Assembly (NCBI GenBank): GCA_914767715.1
Contig: OU612068.1
Location: 8,618,001 to 8,682,000 of the forward strand
Source of the DNA: Membranipora membranacea
Lineage: Eukaryota; Bryozoa; Gymnolaemata; Cheilostomatida; Membraniporidae
Reading direction: 5' to 3'
Length of the DNA: 64,000 bases
The first letter of the stretch is position 1. Each line of letters begins with the position of its first letter. Shown piece after piece: positions 32,841 to 46,023 of the stretch. Below the pieces are notes generated by a model. It searched no databases. It saw only the letters and a list, made by a program, of their open reading frames with translations, and had not been told where the DNA came from. The position numbers and the translations under genes were made by a program.

Positions 32841-35800
32841 TCAGTTCAAAACGCTATTTTCAGAGTTGCTCCCCCATTGACCAGAGTGGGGGCAACTCTG
32901 AATGTAGGCTTTATCTAATGTTGATTTCTCTCTGCACGCTCGGTTGAGACAAAAATAAGATGATAGCATTAAATAACCACATACCACTGAACAATTTTTG
33001 GTGTGCTCCGATGCTGTAGCCATGATCCTTGCCCTGATCCTCTCTCTGAAACTGTATGTCCTTTGTACATATACCTTCCTTAGCCTGTAAGCCTTTGAGG
33101 CCTTCGACCAGGTCATCCTCATCACTGGATCTCCATTCTCATCTGTAAATTATAACAAATTCAATATATTGACCTTGATGTGTTATTGAAAATGCAATTT
33201 ACAAGAATTCTCTGGGAGCTTATTTTGTTATCTGAGCAGTCATGATATCAGTTTGATGACATACCTTTCTTCACATCTCGGTTACAATTCTCGTTATGAT
33301 CCAGAATAGCCAATTGAACACGGCCATTGTATGCTGAGGGCTCGTAATCAATTCTTTTGGATGCATAACTCAGCAACAAGCTGTGGAGGACTTCTAGTAC
33401 TCCTGTATGCTGGCCATGTGCCGTCTGCCTTAACTGACTCAGAAAGTTGGCATTAGAGATATGGCTCAGCAGAACTCTGTGAGCAGGACCATCTTTTTCA
33501 AGCCATGCAATACTCCTGTCAGCGTCCCTAAAAAAGTTTCATGATGAATGAGCAATTTGGTAAAGCTGATGCAGTGAACGCGCTATGATATTGAAATTGT
33601 TATGAAAATTATTCTTTGCTTTTTTTTATAGGTTGTGAAGAATGATGGAGCATTATTGTATACTGATGATGGCAGCAACAGAATGGATTGCGCTCAATGG
33701 ATTATAGACCTTAACCAAACGCTACTACGTATGAATTCTCAGCTTAATCGTGAAATACCTAGATATGGTGTCATGGAGACACTTCTTAAACTTTGTGTTG
33801 AATGGAAATCCACTATGGACATCAATGACGTGAAAGGCGACACTTGTGAACATTTCGACCAATAACTCAGCATCACCCCCGCAGTTTGCAGCCGACCACC
33901 AGAGGTGATTAGTGATCTCCGGGATTCAGGGTAGCAATTTTCTCCCTTCCTATATCACAGAAAACAAAACGGATTATGTACCTGAAAATAACACAAACGC
34001 GGACTAAACCATACATCCCCAGGTACGGACTGATGCTATGCTCTGGACCCTTTTATTTTCTTTCTATCATCCCTGTTACTCGCTATCTGAAATATGAAAA
34101 CAAGATTTGCTGACTGCTCTGTTACTGTTACTTGATTTATCATTAATAATATAAATTTGATGATGTCCTTCAAACTCTCAATGTCACCTTTGTTTTGCAC
34201 TTTCTGTTCAGGTTTTTAGTAATGTTTTTGGCCATATGCCAAACATCAAGCCCGTGCAATATATTTGGTTCATTTTTTCTCATGTGAGCCCGGATTGAAA
34301 TTGAGCCATCAGTGGTGATGCTCTTCAGTTTAGCTCCCAGGTCAGTCTTGGCTTCGGTGACAAGCTCCACAAAAGCCTCCTTCTCAGCCATGGTGCTGGA
34401 GCTGGTTTCAGCGCACTGCTTAGTCAAGTTGTAGGCCACTTCTCCAGTACGCTTTAGAATTAATATAAGATCTATGTGAAAACTATGATTGTTGGAAATT
34501 CAGACTTCTAGGTTGTCGAGAAATTGTCGTTGCCAATTTGCAGCTTGTCGAAACTTCCCATCATAAATGGTAATTGTGCAGAAAGTTTCCATCGGCCAGA
34601 CATGTTTACCATGGAGTCAATATAAGCTAGAGGTTAGCGATGACTTAATGTTAGCTAGCTCAAGGCTAACTCTTACTAACTAATGTTGGCTAACTTTTCC
34701 CTCTGTCAATACTTTTCCCCTCTATGCTAGTCTAAGTGCTCAGACTCCAAGGCGCAGGGAGTTACTTGCGCAAGTAACTCCCTGCGCCTTGGAGTCTGAG
34801 CACTTAGACTACCTCTATGCAGTAAATAGTGGTAAATGCATGCAAGCTGTTTTGAACCAGTGATAAGTCACTACTTACTCCATCAACCATAGTGTAGGTG
34901 CAATAGCGAGCACAGTGTCCTGGGGAATCATATCTCCCGTCGCCTGCCAACACAATATCACCTGAAAATAAAGTGTTCAATTAAAAAATTTATTCAGCAA
35001 GCAGTTTATCCATAACATGACATATTCCAGTTCAGCATTGTGTCAACAACCACTACCTACTTATCTCCCAAGTTAATATGACTGCTGTACCTTTCAGTTT
35101 GAGGTTTTCTTTAACTTTTCCGATTACTTCATTAAACTCGGCAGAAACAGCCGGCAGCACAACATTCTTCTGGTAGTCGTGATAAGTTGATGAGCTCAGA
35201 AATTGGATGTTCTCATCCTCCATGAACTTTGAAATCCCTGTATATGATTGGCCGCTGCAAAATCAAGAGGAATGTGGACCTATTGGACTGGCTTCTTATG
35301 ACCACACTGGATTTGTACGAATTAGAAGGAATTTAGAAGTCTTTCCTTAGCGTAGATTGCTATTACCAGGGACAAGCTTTGTCCTAAATTCACTAAGGCT
35401 AGTAGATTTTTAATTTCTCAGTTATATACCATAGGGAATTTTGTAATGGATCATGTCAAATAAACATACGTGAGGAATATGGAGCTAGAGATGTCCACAT
35501 TCCCCATAGCTTTTCTTCCTAACGCAGGCTGAGAGTGCCACGTCCGCTGATACAAGCACTTGGTACATCTAGTCCATACGATCAGCATGCTGCCCTTATG
35601 TTCACTAAAACCATACTTGAGGGTGCTGTTACATCTGTCACATTTAATCTGTTGAAAGTCAAACATTATCTTTTATCAGCTGGAATTTTAAAATTCAAGT
35701 GTGCGCATTCCGCTCTTCTCTGACATGTGAATTCGAACGCTTGAGAAGTTGCCTTTCCCTTCACATTAATACTTGTAATAATAATCAATATCAATCTTAA

Positions 35801-37221
35801 TCAAGACTTACCAAGTTAAATAGCTCAGCTATAGCAGACTGGTAAATAATATGCTTTCGTGTGGGATCTATCTCCTGTACGGAGCTTTCGAAAGAATCTG
35901 CTTCGTCTTCAGCGTAACCTGAAGGTGTATAGCTGCTGTCCTCAGGGTCCAACACTGGATAACAATACAGAAGCAGAAAATGTATGCAAGTTTTTTTCTG
36001 TGTTATTGAACTCCAGCATCCCTCGGATATTACTCCATCCTGTTCAAAGCTTGAGCTCTAGACTATCTAACTCAACTCAAAACTTTACTTTTTCTGCTCA
36101 GTGAACTTTCAACTTCCAGAAATGGCTGATACATGTATTACCAGTAACATATCAATATATTTGTTTAGCTGGAGAAGAAAATTCTATTACCATCATCAGA
36201 AACATCCACATCTGAAGCCTCAGAGTACACAAATCCCATGGCAGCATCAGTTGGGGCATAGTTTTCCTGCAATATGAATAACAGTTATTCAGCTGTAGAT
36301 TTTCCAGTCTTGACTTATTTTCGGTCAGCCTAGCAGAGCTAAGGACACATCCATAAATTCTAATATGCATCGTTTACATTTGAATATAGCAACAGAGCGC
36401 TGTTTGGATAGTAAATATTACTATAACCGTCACAAAACAGAAACATGTCATCATTAAATAGTTCACTCATCTACCTTAGCAGGCATCTCTTGCTCCTCCA
36501 TCAAGGTCCTGAGATGCTTGGGGCCAGGCTCTACAGGGGTTGAGTGCATGAACTCAGGTTTGGTATACTGCAAAACATAGATGAACTAATTGTTGCTGCG
36601 GCTTCTTGAATTATCTTGTGTGTTAAAATGGTCATCAGTACATGGTGTGTTTTCAATCATCAGCTACTCATGAAGGGAACAGGGGTGAAGTAAACTTGCT
36701 GATGAATTGTGAGTTGGTCACTCCTTTAGGATTTTGTCTATGGAACTTGAAAAACAACTGAGTCAAGATGATGTTATGTTTTACGCAGGAGTTATGGCCT
36801 AGTATGCATGGTTTTTTAACCTCACCTTTACACTATCAGTCTGTGTGTCAGCTGTACGCATATCCAACACAGTTTGAGTAGACATACTGTTTGCTGTTAT
36901 CTCATCTGTTTGAGTTGACATGTCTTTTTGTCCTGAAAATTGTTGAGGGACAACCCCATGTCTTATGTGTTTTGCTAGAGAGCAACCCTTCTTTACAGTG
37001 TACACAAAATCTTGTTGATCAAAATGCAGGGAACATATTTTGAACCTAGTAAACCCTATATTGCAGAAGTTATGCAACTCAAAATCTAGGTACCATCCAC
37101 TTTGATGCAGATAAAGATGAGCTAGTTTTGCAGGTATAGAGTGGAATGTTATGTCTGAGCTAGATGTTGAGGATTTGCAGTGTTTGAAGAAACATGTCTT
37201 GGTTGAAGAGAATGCCATCAT
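32841..37221 (-). CDS. THAP-domain transposase of the TTAA element
   Basis: Minus-strand gene; exons by frame and GT-AG sites: 37221-36826, 36567-36475, 36266-36191, 35954-35812, 35648-35470, 35254-35091, 34961-34879, 34451-34188, about 33916-33759, 33537-33265, 33142-32985 (or on to a stop at 32841). Exon 1 is a THAP finger: CFFKHC, FHSIPA, a Trp and ICSLHF. Exon 5 has CDRCN...CTKC. Exons 7-9 carry the family core: GDGRYDSPGHCARY, SITTDG, GLDVWHMAKNI and NHLWWSAANCGGDAEL; exon 10 has HTGVLEVLHSLLLSYASKR and LAILDHNEN. This is the order of the multicopy invertebrate THAP/DDE-like proteins. Exon 8 may carry a one-base frame change near 34190, and the start of exon 9 has a weak acceptor, so the gene may be damaged. 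Acidic residues of the GDG and TTDG motifs are probable catalytic ones (inference). Confidence 0.82.
32862..32901. repeat. 40-bp hairpin
   Basis: cagagttgctcccccattg is followed by its imperfect complement (agtgggggcaactctg), with a few bases of loop. A related, more degenerate form is near 16955-16995. It overlaps the 3' end of the transposase gene and may act as a structured 3' signal or be a small inserted foldback. Confidence 0.7.
34729..34810. repeat. 82-bp perfect palindrome
   Basis: Two 41-base arms meet without spacer at 34769/34770 and are perfect complements over their whole length (centre ttgcgcaa). It lies in an intron of the THAP transposase gene. Adjacent bases outside the arms do not continue the symmetry. 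Confidence 0.97.
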
Positions 37222-37599
37222 TTATTGTTATTGCTAGAGGAATTACACATCAAATTTGCCGCGATCAATACTACTGGTATAATAGAATGATAAGTGATGC
37301 AAGGCATTCAGTAATCATAATGACTTTATATTGTTGTTGTCTGCATGCATTCAGTAAGTTCTCAGACTAACAGAAAAATCCGTAGTATTTCCAGGTCACT
37401 TTACAGCCTCAAACAAATGAAGATTATTTTTATTTCAAGAGCTCGTAACTCCAATTTATTAATTTAAATTTATCAAAAAAGTGATATCACAGTCATGATA
37501 GAGTACCTCAGTCATTATAAGCTCAATAGATTGAAACCATGGTTGCCCTTTAATATTAATTCATCTCCACTTCCCAGGTGTCTAGAGTGGATATTTTGT

Positions 37600-37810
37600 G
37601 GATATGTGGATATGTAACACCGATTTATCGGGAAAGAGATGGAGACATTATGTATTTGTCATATTAAAGATGGGATGTAGGAGCTGGTGGGGATAGAGTG
37701 TCAGGCAGTGGCAACTGTGGTCAAGGGAAAAGGGGAAGACGGCACACAACATCTAGGAATGCACAGCAGGGGTATGAACAGCTAAACAGAGAGTTTTTAA
37801 TAATTAGCGA
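37600..37810 (+). pseudogene. Broken tail exon (block B)
   Basis: Counterpart of 985-1210. A short frame reads SGSGNCGQGKRGRRHTTSRN and GYEQL, as in the intact tail exons, then diverges into the same downstream sequence as the block A copy (cttgcacactgattccg). The ITAM-like part is absent. Confidence 0.7.
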
Positions 37811-38059
37811 CTTGCACACTGATTCCGTATGCTTCTTGCACATTGAATTTATCTATTTTGATTTTTACATCATATATTATTCAAACTGTTAGTCTTTCTT
37901 CTTGTGAAAACATGATATGTTATACCAATCAATCATCTAAACATGATATGTTATTGTTTCTCCTTATTTTCCCCCATCTTTTGCTGTTATTAATTTGGCA
38001 TGTTATGATATTGTCAACCAAAAACAAAATAAGATAAATGATCTATGACACCTCTTTGA

Positions 38060-38515
38060 TATCCAACTTCTGATAATCCGGACAATGCGCCACCCAATAG
38101 CGACCAAGAAATGGAATCAGAGCTACATAGCCTTTCTCCACTGGCTGACTCACCACAAATCTTGAGCAGGCAGCGAATGCCTGAATATACTAGGCAAACA
38201 AAAGGGTGTGCTGTGGCTCACTAAAGAGTCAGCAGCACAATAACAAAAATAAGAAAATCATTAGGTGTGACTGCCAAAAAAAAGTAAGGGAAAACCACCA
38301 AATCTCTAGAAAAGTGGATGCCAAAAAAAACCAAGGAATGCAAATATAACTCATTCTCTCCAACGAGATTGCAGATAAAGGATTCAACAGTAGTAAAAAA
38401 TCTTGACCTTAAGACACCATATATAACCTTGTTCGACACGATAACAGGATGCAGAAGACAGAAGTTTCCTCGATGTTTTACATTCGAAGAAAAGAGATTT
38501 TTAACCTTGTAGATT
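38060..38515 (+). pseudogene. Unrecognised gene fragment (block B copy)
   Basis: Counterpart of 1290-1745 and better kept. A frame with PTSDNPDNAPPNSDQEME and SPLADSP is followed after a break by an open frame (38318-38512) reading MPKKTKECKYNSFSPTRLQ, then KNLDLKTPYITLFDTITG and a RCFTFEEKRF end before TAG. No family recognised. Confidence 0.4.
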
Positions 38516-38555
38516 TTTTTCAAACGAAATAATACAGTATTTCACACGTTGCTTA

Positions 38556-38578
38556 TATATATATATATATATATATAA
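38556..38578. repeat. (TA)n microsatellite
   Basis: A run of about eleven TA dinucleotides lies where block A has the 0.47-kb LINE fragment instead. Other TA runs are at 3728-3750, 5321-5346 and 24122-24148. Confidence 0.9.
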
Positions 38579-38839
38579 CAGTTATATTCACATCATGTCA
38601 TGGCAGCAAGTTGTATTGAAGATGTAATTCAGGATTTTTAACTCATTGACACTGTCAATATTACTATATTTCCCTTGGTAGCAGCTGAATGTAGGGTGTA
38701 CAGAGTATCAATTAGTTGCAATTGTGCTCCCACGGAATCTAACTAATGTATATTAACAACCATGATTTGATGGGATGTGATTGGAGATGGTATGACAATC
38801 TCGGCTTTATTGCTGGAGCTGTTATGATGGTCACCAAAC

Positions 38840-39370
38840 ATGACAACGCATAGATGTTCATCTTTACAAGCAGATCTCTCAGCAACCAATTTGTTGTTTT
38901 CTTTACTAATCTTTCATTTTCGACTACGTTCACAATAATAAAAACCTTTATACTGGTGTCGAAGTGCTATTTATCAAGGATCAATTTGAAAAAATAACCC
39001 TTTGGAAATAGCTATTTTAACTGTATCAGCAGTTTTATATGCGCTAATCATCCACCTCCTATTTGAGGTAGAAGCTGCACATGATGTAAGTTGACCTCTC
39101 CTTTTCCCATTTCTCCTATTGTGGAAACTTTCATATATTTCAACTGATCCTCGTGTTGAGACACGGAAGAACAATAGCAGCGCTTTCGTTTTATTTACCT
39201 ACTCACTAGGAAGGGTCAATGTCATCCAGTATTTTTACTGTATATTCTCTTTACATGTGGATCTCTCGGCAACTGATTCATCGTATTCTTTACTCGTTTT
39301 TCATTTTTCGTTATGTGCACAAAAATGAAAAACCTTTTTACTGGTGCCGAAGTGTTATTATTTTATCAAG
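38840..39370. repeat. Local tandem duplication
   Basis: The stretch 38840-39000 (tctctcagcaac...ctttcattttcg...aaaacctttatactggtgtcgaagtg) is repeated at 39240-39375. Block A has only one such segment (about 2580-2700). There is no gene. Confidence 0.6.
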
Positions 39371-41762
39371 GAACAATTTGAAAAATCAGTGAGGACTGAA
39401 AAGGGGCACCATTTCTAAGAGAGCTGGATGTGAAAAACCTGCAGGAATTTGTTTGATTTGATGTATCTCATGTGCCAATCAAAGTGTTTGTTAATCAGCG
39501 CAACGAACCCAGAGATGATTCACAACGACCGCACGGTTCGCAGATGCCTGTATAGCAATGATGAGAAGAATTGGGGAAGACATATTAGATTTAGTAGATA
39601 CAGCTGACATATTCTAATTTTGTGGTGAAAAACACTAGCTGTTACTATCTGAGGATTTAGAGAGGAGTGAGAGAGAATTGAATGTTGATCAATCCATTGC
39701 TTGGATTGTCCTTGATAATCATGAAATGCAATGTTCGGTACCTGTTAAGGCAATGCATTGGTTTTCGGAGATGTTCAATGATAACATAAGATGTTTGTAA
39801 CTTTAGATACTCAATCTTCTCAGCAATCCTGCAGTAGATGATTGAACAAGCCGCTACTTTATCGGCTACCCACACATACGACGAATCATGTAAAAGCCAT
39901 AACTGCCTTAATTGGCATCGCCCTTAATCAAATAATAGACACTTTGGGATGGTTTCAAATTATCAAATGCTGGTGTAGCTATGTAATCCATGTAAATATG
40001 AGGTTAGCATATATAATCATTGCCTTGGACAGTATCAACAACCCAGAACTACTGATCCTAGACAATGCAGATCTTTTGGGCACAGGACAACTCCAGAGCA
40101 AGAGTTCCTGGTAACTCTCAAACATTGCCACAGACCCCAGTTTTGTAATAGACCTGTGCTTTTTTTCTTGTAAGCCCAAGGCGGTTCACTTCTAGTGCAT
40201 GACCAGAGTGGTCTGAGAGAAAATTATGCCCCCAACCCCACGTCCACTGGGATGGGGGGAAGAGTCAACCACAGACTGCCCACCATACTGTGTTGTTTGT
40301 ATGGGGACCTCTACAACCAACACAACTGTAATGACTTGCTAGGGCCTGATTTACTTATAATATTGGTTTGGAAACATGGTAGTCCTATGAAAATGAATTT
40401 ATATATATGTAATGATGGACATTTTATATATATAAATGACAGTGTCTGCAACACAGGTTTACTCCCAAACCTGCTGGGTCTCTGGCAATGTATGTTAGCC
40501 TCCCCCTCTGTCTATCTAAGGAGGGACAGTCAAACATTGCCAGCAAGGAGTTAGCTCCTTGTTGTCAGAGGGTTTTGAAGTGTACAGGTATGTGATTAGC
40601 CTGTCATGATAAGCTTGTCAGGACAGGCTAACCTGTGATGTGAATTCTTAATTTTAGCAAAGTTAGTAAGTTAATTAATTAAAGTAGGTGGACTGGACTG
40701 GAATGGAGTCAATCAGTCAGGTATCTGAAACTATCTATGTGCATGTACCAATTTGTAGTTTATTTATACTAGTTGCTCTTTGATTACACCAACCAACTGA
40801 GTGTATTTATCTATATAATACTCCTGTAACCTTGCTCCAGGTAGAGGCACAGCAGGCTTCTCAGATTCTTTACTTTGGTTCCTTTGTCAGTTTGTGCAAA
40901 CAAAATCTTTCTTCTGCTGTTCTGCATTTATGCCACCAGCAAGACTATTTGCATTTTTGAGAATTGTTAAAATCAACCCCATTGGATTGCTACATTCTTC
41001 TTGACCAATCACAAACTAAATTCAAATGATTTTCAACATTTAATATAGGTAAATATTTACAATTGCAAATTATACAGACACAAATTGGTGACAGATTATT
41101 TTTACCCTACCTAGGAGTTGTCAACTCTTTTAGCACCTACAGGCAACTCCAAAACTATTTTTAGACAAATGATGATTAATTTTCACTTAATTGATGGTTA
41201 TTCATCCAACCTCATCACAGTGTTTCAACGACATTCTGCCCGCGCTTGCTAGATTTTGGAGTTGCCCTTCCACTATTGTACTGTAGGGCACATTATTGTG
41301 CGACAGATGATGCAGTATGTGGGAAGTCGCTGGTTTACTCATGATCTCATACAAATACATGCAATTGTTATTCAACAGTAGAAGCTACAAATATCTGAAT
41401 GCCGTTTTTTGTTCACTCTTTTGCTATGGTCGAGAGGAGAAATGTGAACATTGCTTAGAACCGGGTAGGTAGAAATACTCACATACTATATGTTTTAATG
41501 AGTTTAATGAATATAGTAGCACAAGCTGATGCCTTCTATGAAAATGATATTAAATATACAAAAAGTTTTTTACTAATCTTACAGTACACAAAATGCATGG
41601 CAGTATATTATAGTTCATTTACAAAAAGATTAATCAATGAATTTAGTCAAAACTGATCAGATTGAGCCTTCACTTGAACGCGCAAAAGACTATAACAATC
41701 AATCTATATACAGAATCGTTAAAAATGATAAAAGAAATCCTAAAAAGTATGACGTAACGATT

Positions 41763-44700
41763 TCAGTGACACTGCTTCTTGCGTAGAGGCAGGAGTATAT
41801 GAAGACGGTCTTTGGTGATGAGTTTGTATTTACAGACAAAGTTCATGGGTGACACATATATAGGTGTAGTAGATAAGGTGAGATAACAGGGACCAGCTTT
41901 AGCACTATCACCTGTTAATACCCGAGAGCCGAATACATTGACCTCTAATATCACATCTGCGCTGTTGATCAGCAGTACACTTTTCACCTTACAGTGTGTA
42001 TGATCTTCAATCTCAATAATATCGTCCCTCTTGACTGCTTCTTTCCACGGTAAAACCGCCGAAGTCACCCTCTCAAGGCGTATGATGTCTGTAGGGACCT
42101 GGAAAATAAGGACGGAATGGCATGAGCAAGTAAGGGGAGATGATTATAATCCTAGATTTAGAAAAAAACGGCACGCTTTGGTAGATGTTTGACAAAGTCC
42201 TATGTATAACACACATAGGCAATGATTGCTCGTAATATCACATGCCAATGCCACCTTCATTCGCTTTTCTCTACGCAATACACTAGTATGGTACTGTAAG
42301 TAATGTTAACAGGAATCAAACACAATTAGAAATATACTAAGTGTGCGTCTTGCCAGTTTTTATATCAAACCTCAAGCTGGCGCTACATATAGTAGAACAG
42401 CGGTTAACTGTGGTTAACTATGATTAACTCACTGTGCAACATTTAGCTTTTTTTATGGTTATGTCACGCAATATGCTAGGCATGTTACTGATTACTTTAT
42501 CAGTGTCTCTATCTAAACTTTTTGTTGGCTGATTTAAAAGATTCAAGTTTAAAACTCGGGCTATCACGATTCAACTGCAAGATAAATGATGATAATATAG
42601 ATGATCATCAACATACCTCCGTAAGTATATTTCGATAGCCTCCCTCAGAAGCTGAATGATTCTCATGGTGTTGTCTGACACTAAACCCTCGGCACCGTAC
42701 ACAGACCCCGTTATAATAAACTCAAGCCAGTCGTGGGCCGTAAACCACGAAAAGTTGAGTCTAAGTCTGCTGACAAGTCCTGATCTAAGTATACCTTCTA
42801 GTCTATCAGCCATCTTTGTAATGTCTATCAAACCATCTGAAGTGAATGTCTGAAATATACGCTTGGCAACCCCTGTAATTCAAAACATTATTCCCAGTAT
42901 ACTATTTAATATGGGATTATAGCTTGGCATTAAAGCGATAGTCACGGGAATCGGATATTCAATTTATCATTTGTATCACAAATCAATGTTTGAGTAGCCT
43001 AAGCATAATCAACAGAATTTTAACCGAATAAAATGTCTAAATATATATCATCGAGTTCATGCATGCATGGGTTTACCAGAAATTACAAAGTCTAACTTAC
43101 CTATTAGAAGGTTGTGCATGGGCTCAATAACATGATCTTTGACTGGGTCGTGGTAGTCTAGCTCATTGACTATACTGTATCTTACACCAGTGTCGGTCTC
43201 CAAGTTCTCCATCCTCGTCTTTTCCCCCCTTCTGTACATGTCCTGCAACCTTCTACCTACCTCCCTGTGCTCTCTGCCAGTTCTTTTCTCTCCAACTTTC
43301 AGAATATCTTCTGGTCTCTTACGTAGCTGTTGATGACATTTTGTACATCCCTGGAAAACAATATGAATGAAAACTATTCAACATCGTCACCAAGAGGTCA
43401 AAATAGTATTGGCAAATATTGGACTTGGTCGGGGATATGGCTGCGTAGCTCAACTGGTCACATCATGTACATTACGAGGAACGAGCCATAGCGAATTCGC
43501 ACATATGAATGGACTTTCACGAAACTAGTGAATACCACAAGTAAGGCCTGATATGAGCAGAGTTAATCACCGTATGTATATGCAGGTTTAGCAATCTAGA
43601 ACAATGGAAAAGTAGTAGAGCAAATAGGATTAAGTTTTGATAATACAACATCAACTTCTTATTATAATAGGGGCATAACTTAAGGAGACCAAACTATCCT
43701 TTTCCAGTCATTGACTGACTAATAAGCAAGAAATCCTACCTTGTTAGCATTGTGTGACAACCAGCCAAGGGTCTTTCGAAGTGCTGGCAGATCACAGGCC
43801 CAATTAAAAACCTTAGCTCTAACTCTCAACCCATCGATGACAATACCTCTTTCCAATAACTTTAGCTCGTCGACTAGTGGTCTAAGAATGTGATTCATCT
43901 GGGATGTCTTTGGTTCGGAGGGTCCTGGGATGTTTGCTAAAATAGTTAAATGTAAGCACTGCTGTGACGAACCAGTCAATGTCATAGTGTTGCATAACAT
44001 GTCATTCACTGCAAATTTTTCCGATTCTACCAGCCCGCTCTCTACTAGCAAACAAATAATATTTACTGGACTTCATTTTGTCCTGTCCATAATAATCATC
44101 AATAGAAATATGTGGCAGAGGATCGATTTATCTTTGCCTTTCTAACATAATGAAATGGCATGCAAATGTGACAATGAAGATACTGTTCTATAATGATTAC
44201 CGCCTGTATAGTCAGGTCAGGTGTCTGACTATCATGAACATATTGCTGTCTACCATTACATGGTTTCTATGCTTTGCAACTTCAAGCTGAACTGAACAAA
44301 TGATAATACAACAGTGCTTCGGCTGTTGATTGATTGTAATCTAGACGTATATAGCAACATGATCAGTGTGCTGAGAATTATGAGGAAATGAATCCTATTT
44401 CAGCTCACATGTTTTTAATTAACACGGGTTAAGATAGTGTTGAGCGTGCCGACTAACCTGCTTTACTGATCAAGCGCCTCCATGATTTGGGAATCTGCTC
44501 AGAGCTAGTACCATCTGCAAAGCTGTTGAAATATCGTACAGAGGCCCGATTCGAAAATCGTTCCTTGCAACTAGCGGCAACTATATCACGATAAAACTTG
44601 CTGTCAGGGTTGATCCCTGGTTGTGTTTCTGTAATGCTCATGATGCTCATATGTTCTAGTATGCTGTCGAGGTTTGGTATGACTAACAGACACAACTGCC

Positions 44701-45403
44701 ATAACTTATATACTAGTTCTAATCCAGTGTTTACAAGGAAATCCCATATTTATAACAGGTGAATGTTTCTTTCATCTATGGGTATTTTGGAGAGTAATTA
44801 AAAGCAAGTCTCCCGAGATAATTATCTTACTGTTTGGATGGATAGAGCAGTAATATTTTAATTGGACTTTTACTGGTAATCGATGAACTATGCATCAAAT
44901 AATTATAATCCTATGTAATGCTACCCTTGCTGTTTGGTGGGTGGAATGATAATCTTTTAACTAGACATACACAATAGAGCAATTAAACGTTATTAAGCTG
45001 GATAGAACCAGTGTTATTTCAATAAGTTCACTATTTGATGCCATCTCATCTCTTCCAGGTTCCAACAATGGCCAATTTTTAAGTTGCTTTATGTTAATTT
45101 TATACAACCCTTATGCCGTATCAAGAAGATGATCGGCAACAAATGTGTGTAGCCAGCATTCCTTTTAAATTAATGCAATCATACATGTAAGTAAGATAAG
45201 ATGTTCGAAAATTCGGCAGTTCTGCACTTAGGTGTATAACTCATCCGCCTATATCTTAAACACCTGCTGTTAGAGTTTGTCACTATAGTATAATTCTCGG
45301 GATGGGAGTCATCATCAGCTATTTTCTTGAAGTAGTCTGTGCATATGTCATTGAGGCGTGTCTCAATCGATGGGAGGCCAAGTTGGATCTGCTCTAGTTT
45401 TGA
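41763..45403 (-). CDS. CACTA transposase (tnp2-like), multi-exon
   Basis: Exons on the minus strand by frame and splice sites: 45403-45264, 44695-44458, 44044-43740, 43350-43101, 42872-42617, 42098-41763. The third exon has ANIPGPSEPKTSQMNHIL, RPLVDELKLLERG and ACDLPALRKTLGWLSHNANK; the fourth continues GCTKCHQQL and later GVRYS, DYHDPVKDHVIEPMHNLL; the fifth has NFSWFTAHDWLEFI. These are the signatures of the plant and animal CACTA transposase: GPxxPK, CDLPAxRK-x-GFxxH, GCxxC, DPxxxHxIDPMHNL, FTAxQW. Exons read without internal stops. The final GP...W.FxxER-type segment expected after the FTA region is not seen, so a portion may be missing or diverged. The N-terminal start is not located. 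Confidence 0.8.
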
Positions 45404-46023
45404 CTAATTGTTGTCTGTAAACTAGAGAAGACCAGGATGGTGCCGCGTATGTGATGATGGACAGTGTATATATATACAAATAGTTTTTTTCAAATTCCCA
45501 GCGCTGCAATAAACCTTCATCAGTATCTTCATATATATGCACATCATATATTGGTATTGTCTCATATGTCTGGACATTTTATAATGAGCACGAGCATCTT
45601 AATATGTTGCTTCTATTGACCGAATGACTTTATAAATTGCCCTAGTAAACTAGGTTATTGGAGGTGAAAGATTATAGCAACTACTGATCAACTGATCATA
45701 GCTGTAATCTGATAATTAGGGGATTTGTTAGCCTAGCCAGAACATTTCAGTCAGCAACACAACTTATGCAAGGATTAAATGCTCGGTACATACCAAGTCA
45801 ACCTAACTAGAAGATAAATAATAATCCTTATTAAACAATTGAAGTCAGTATCATCAAAGATATCAAAGCACTGATTAATAACTGTCTATTTAATGTTATT
45901 AAATAATTACTTAGCTATCATTTGGGTATTGTTTCAATATCTTTGAACTAGGCAAACGGGTATATATAATGGGAAATGAAACAAGTCTTGTCATACCAGT
46001 CCAAAAACTCTGCTACCTGAATC

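Larger units (their letters stand above)
30764..37549. mobile_element. 6.8-kb TTAA DNA transposon (Kolobok-like)
   Basis: Inverted ends AGGGCAACCAAGGTTTCA (left) and, on the complement of the right end, AGGGCAACCATGGTTTCA, one mismatch in 18. TTAA lies on both sides (30760-30763, 37550-37553). The flanks join into sequence equivalent to about 930-960 of block A, which has no insert. Inside are two convergent genes: a THAP-domain transposase on the minus strand and a P2X7-ballast-domain protein on the plus strand. THAP finger plus TTAA target duplication is the Kolobok superfamily combination; piggyBac also uses TTAA but has no THAP finger. Confidence 0.88.

Noticed and set aside
33635-33865. 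76-codon plus-strand open frame
   Set aside because: It lies opposite the minus-strand exon with NHLWWSAANCGGDAEL, whose family match is strong; the plus frame is its shadow.
43440-43500. Box-A-like sequence (tagctcaactgg) suggesting a tRNA gene
   Set aside because: No box B at proper distance and no cloverleaf; it lies in an intron of the CACTA transposase.
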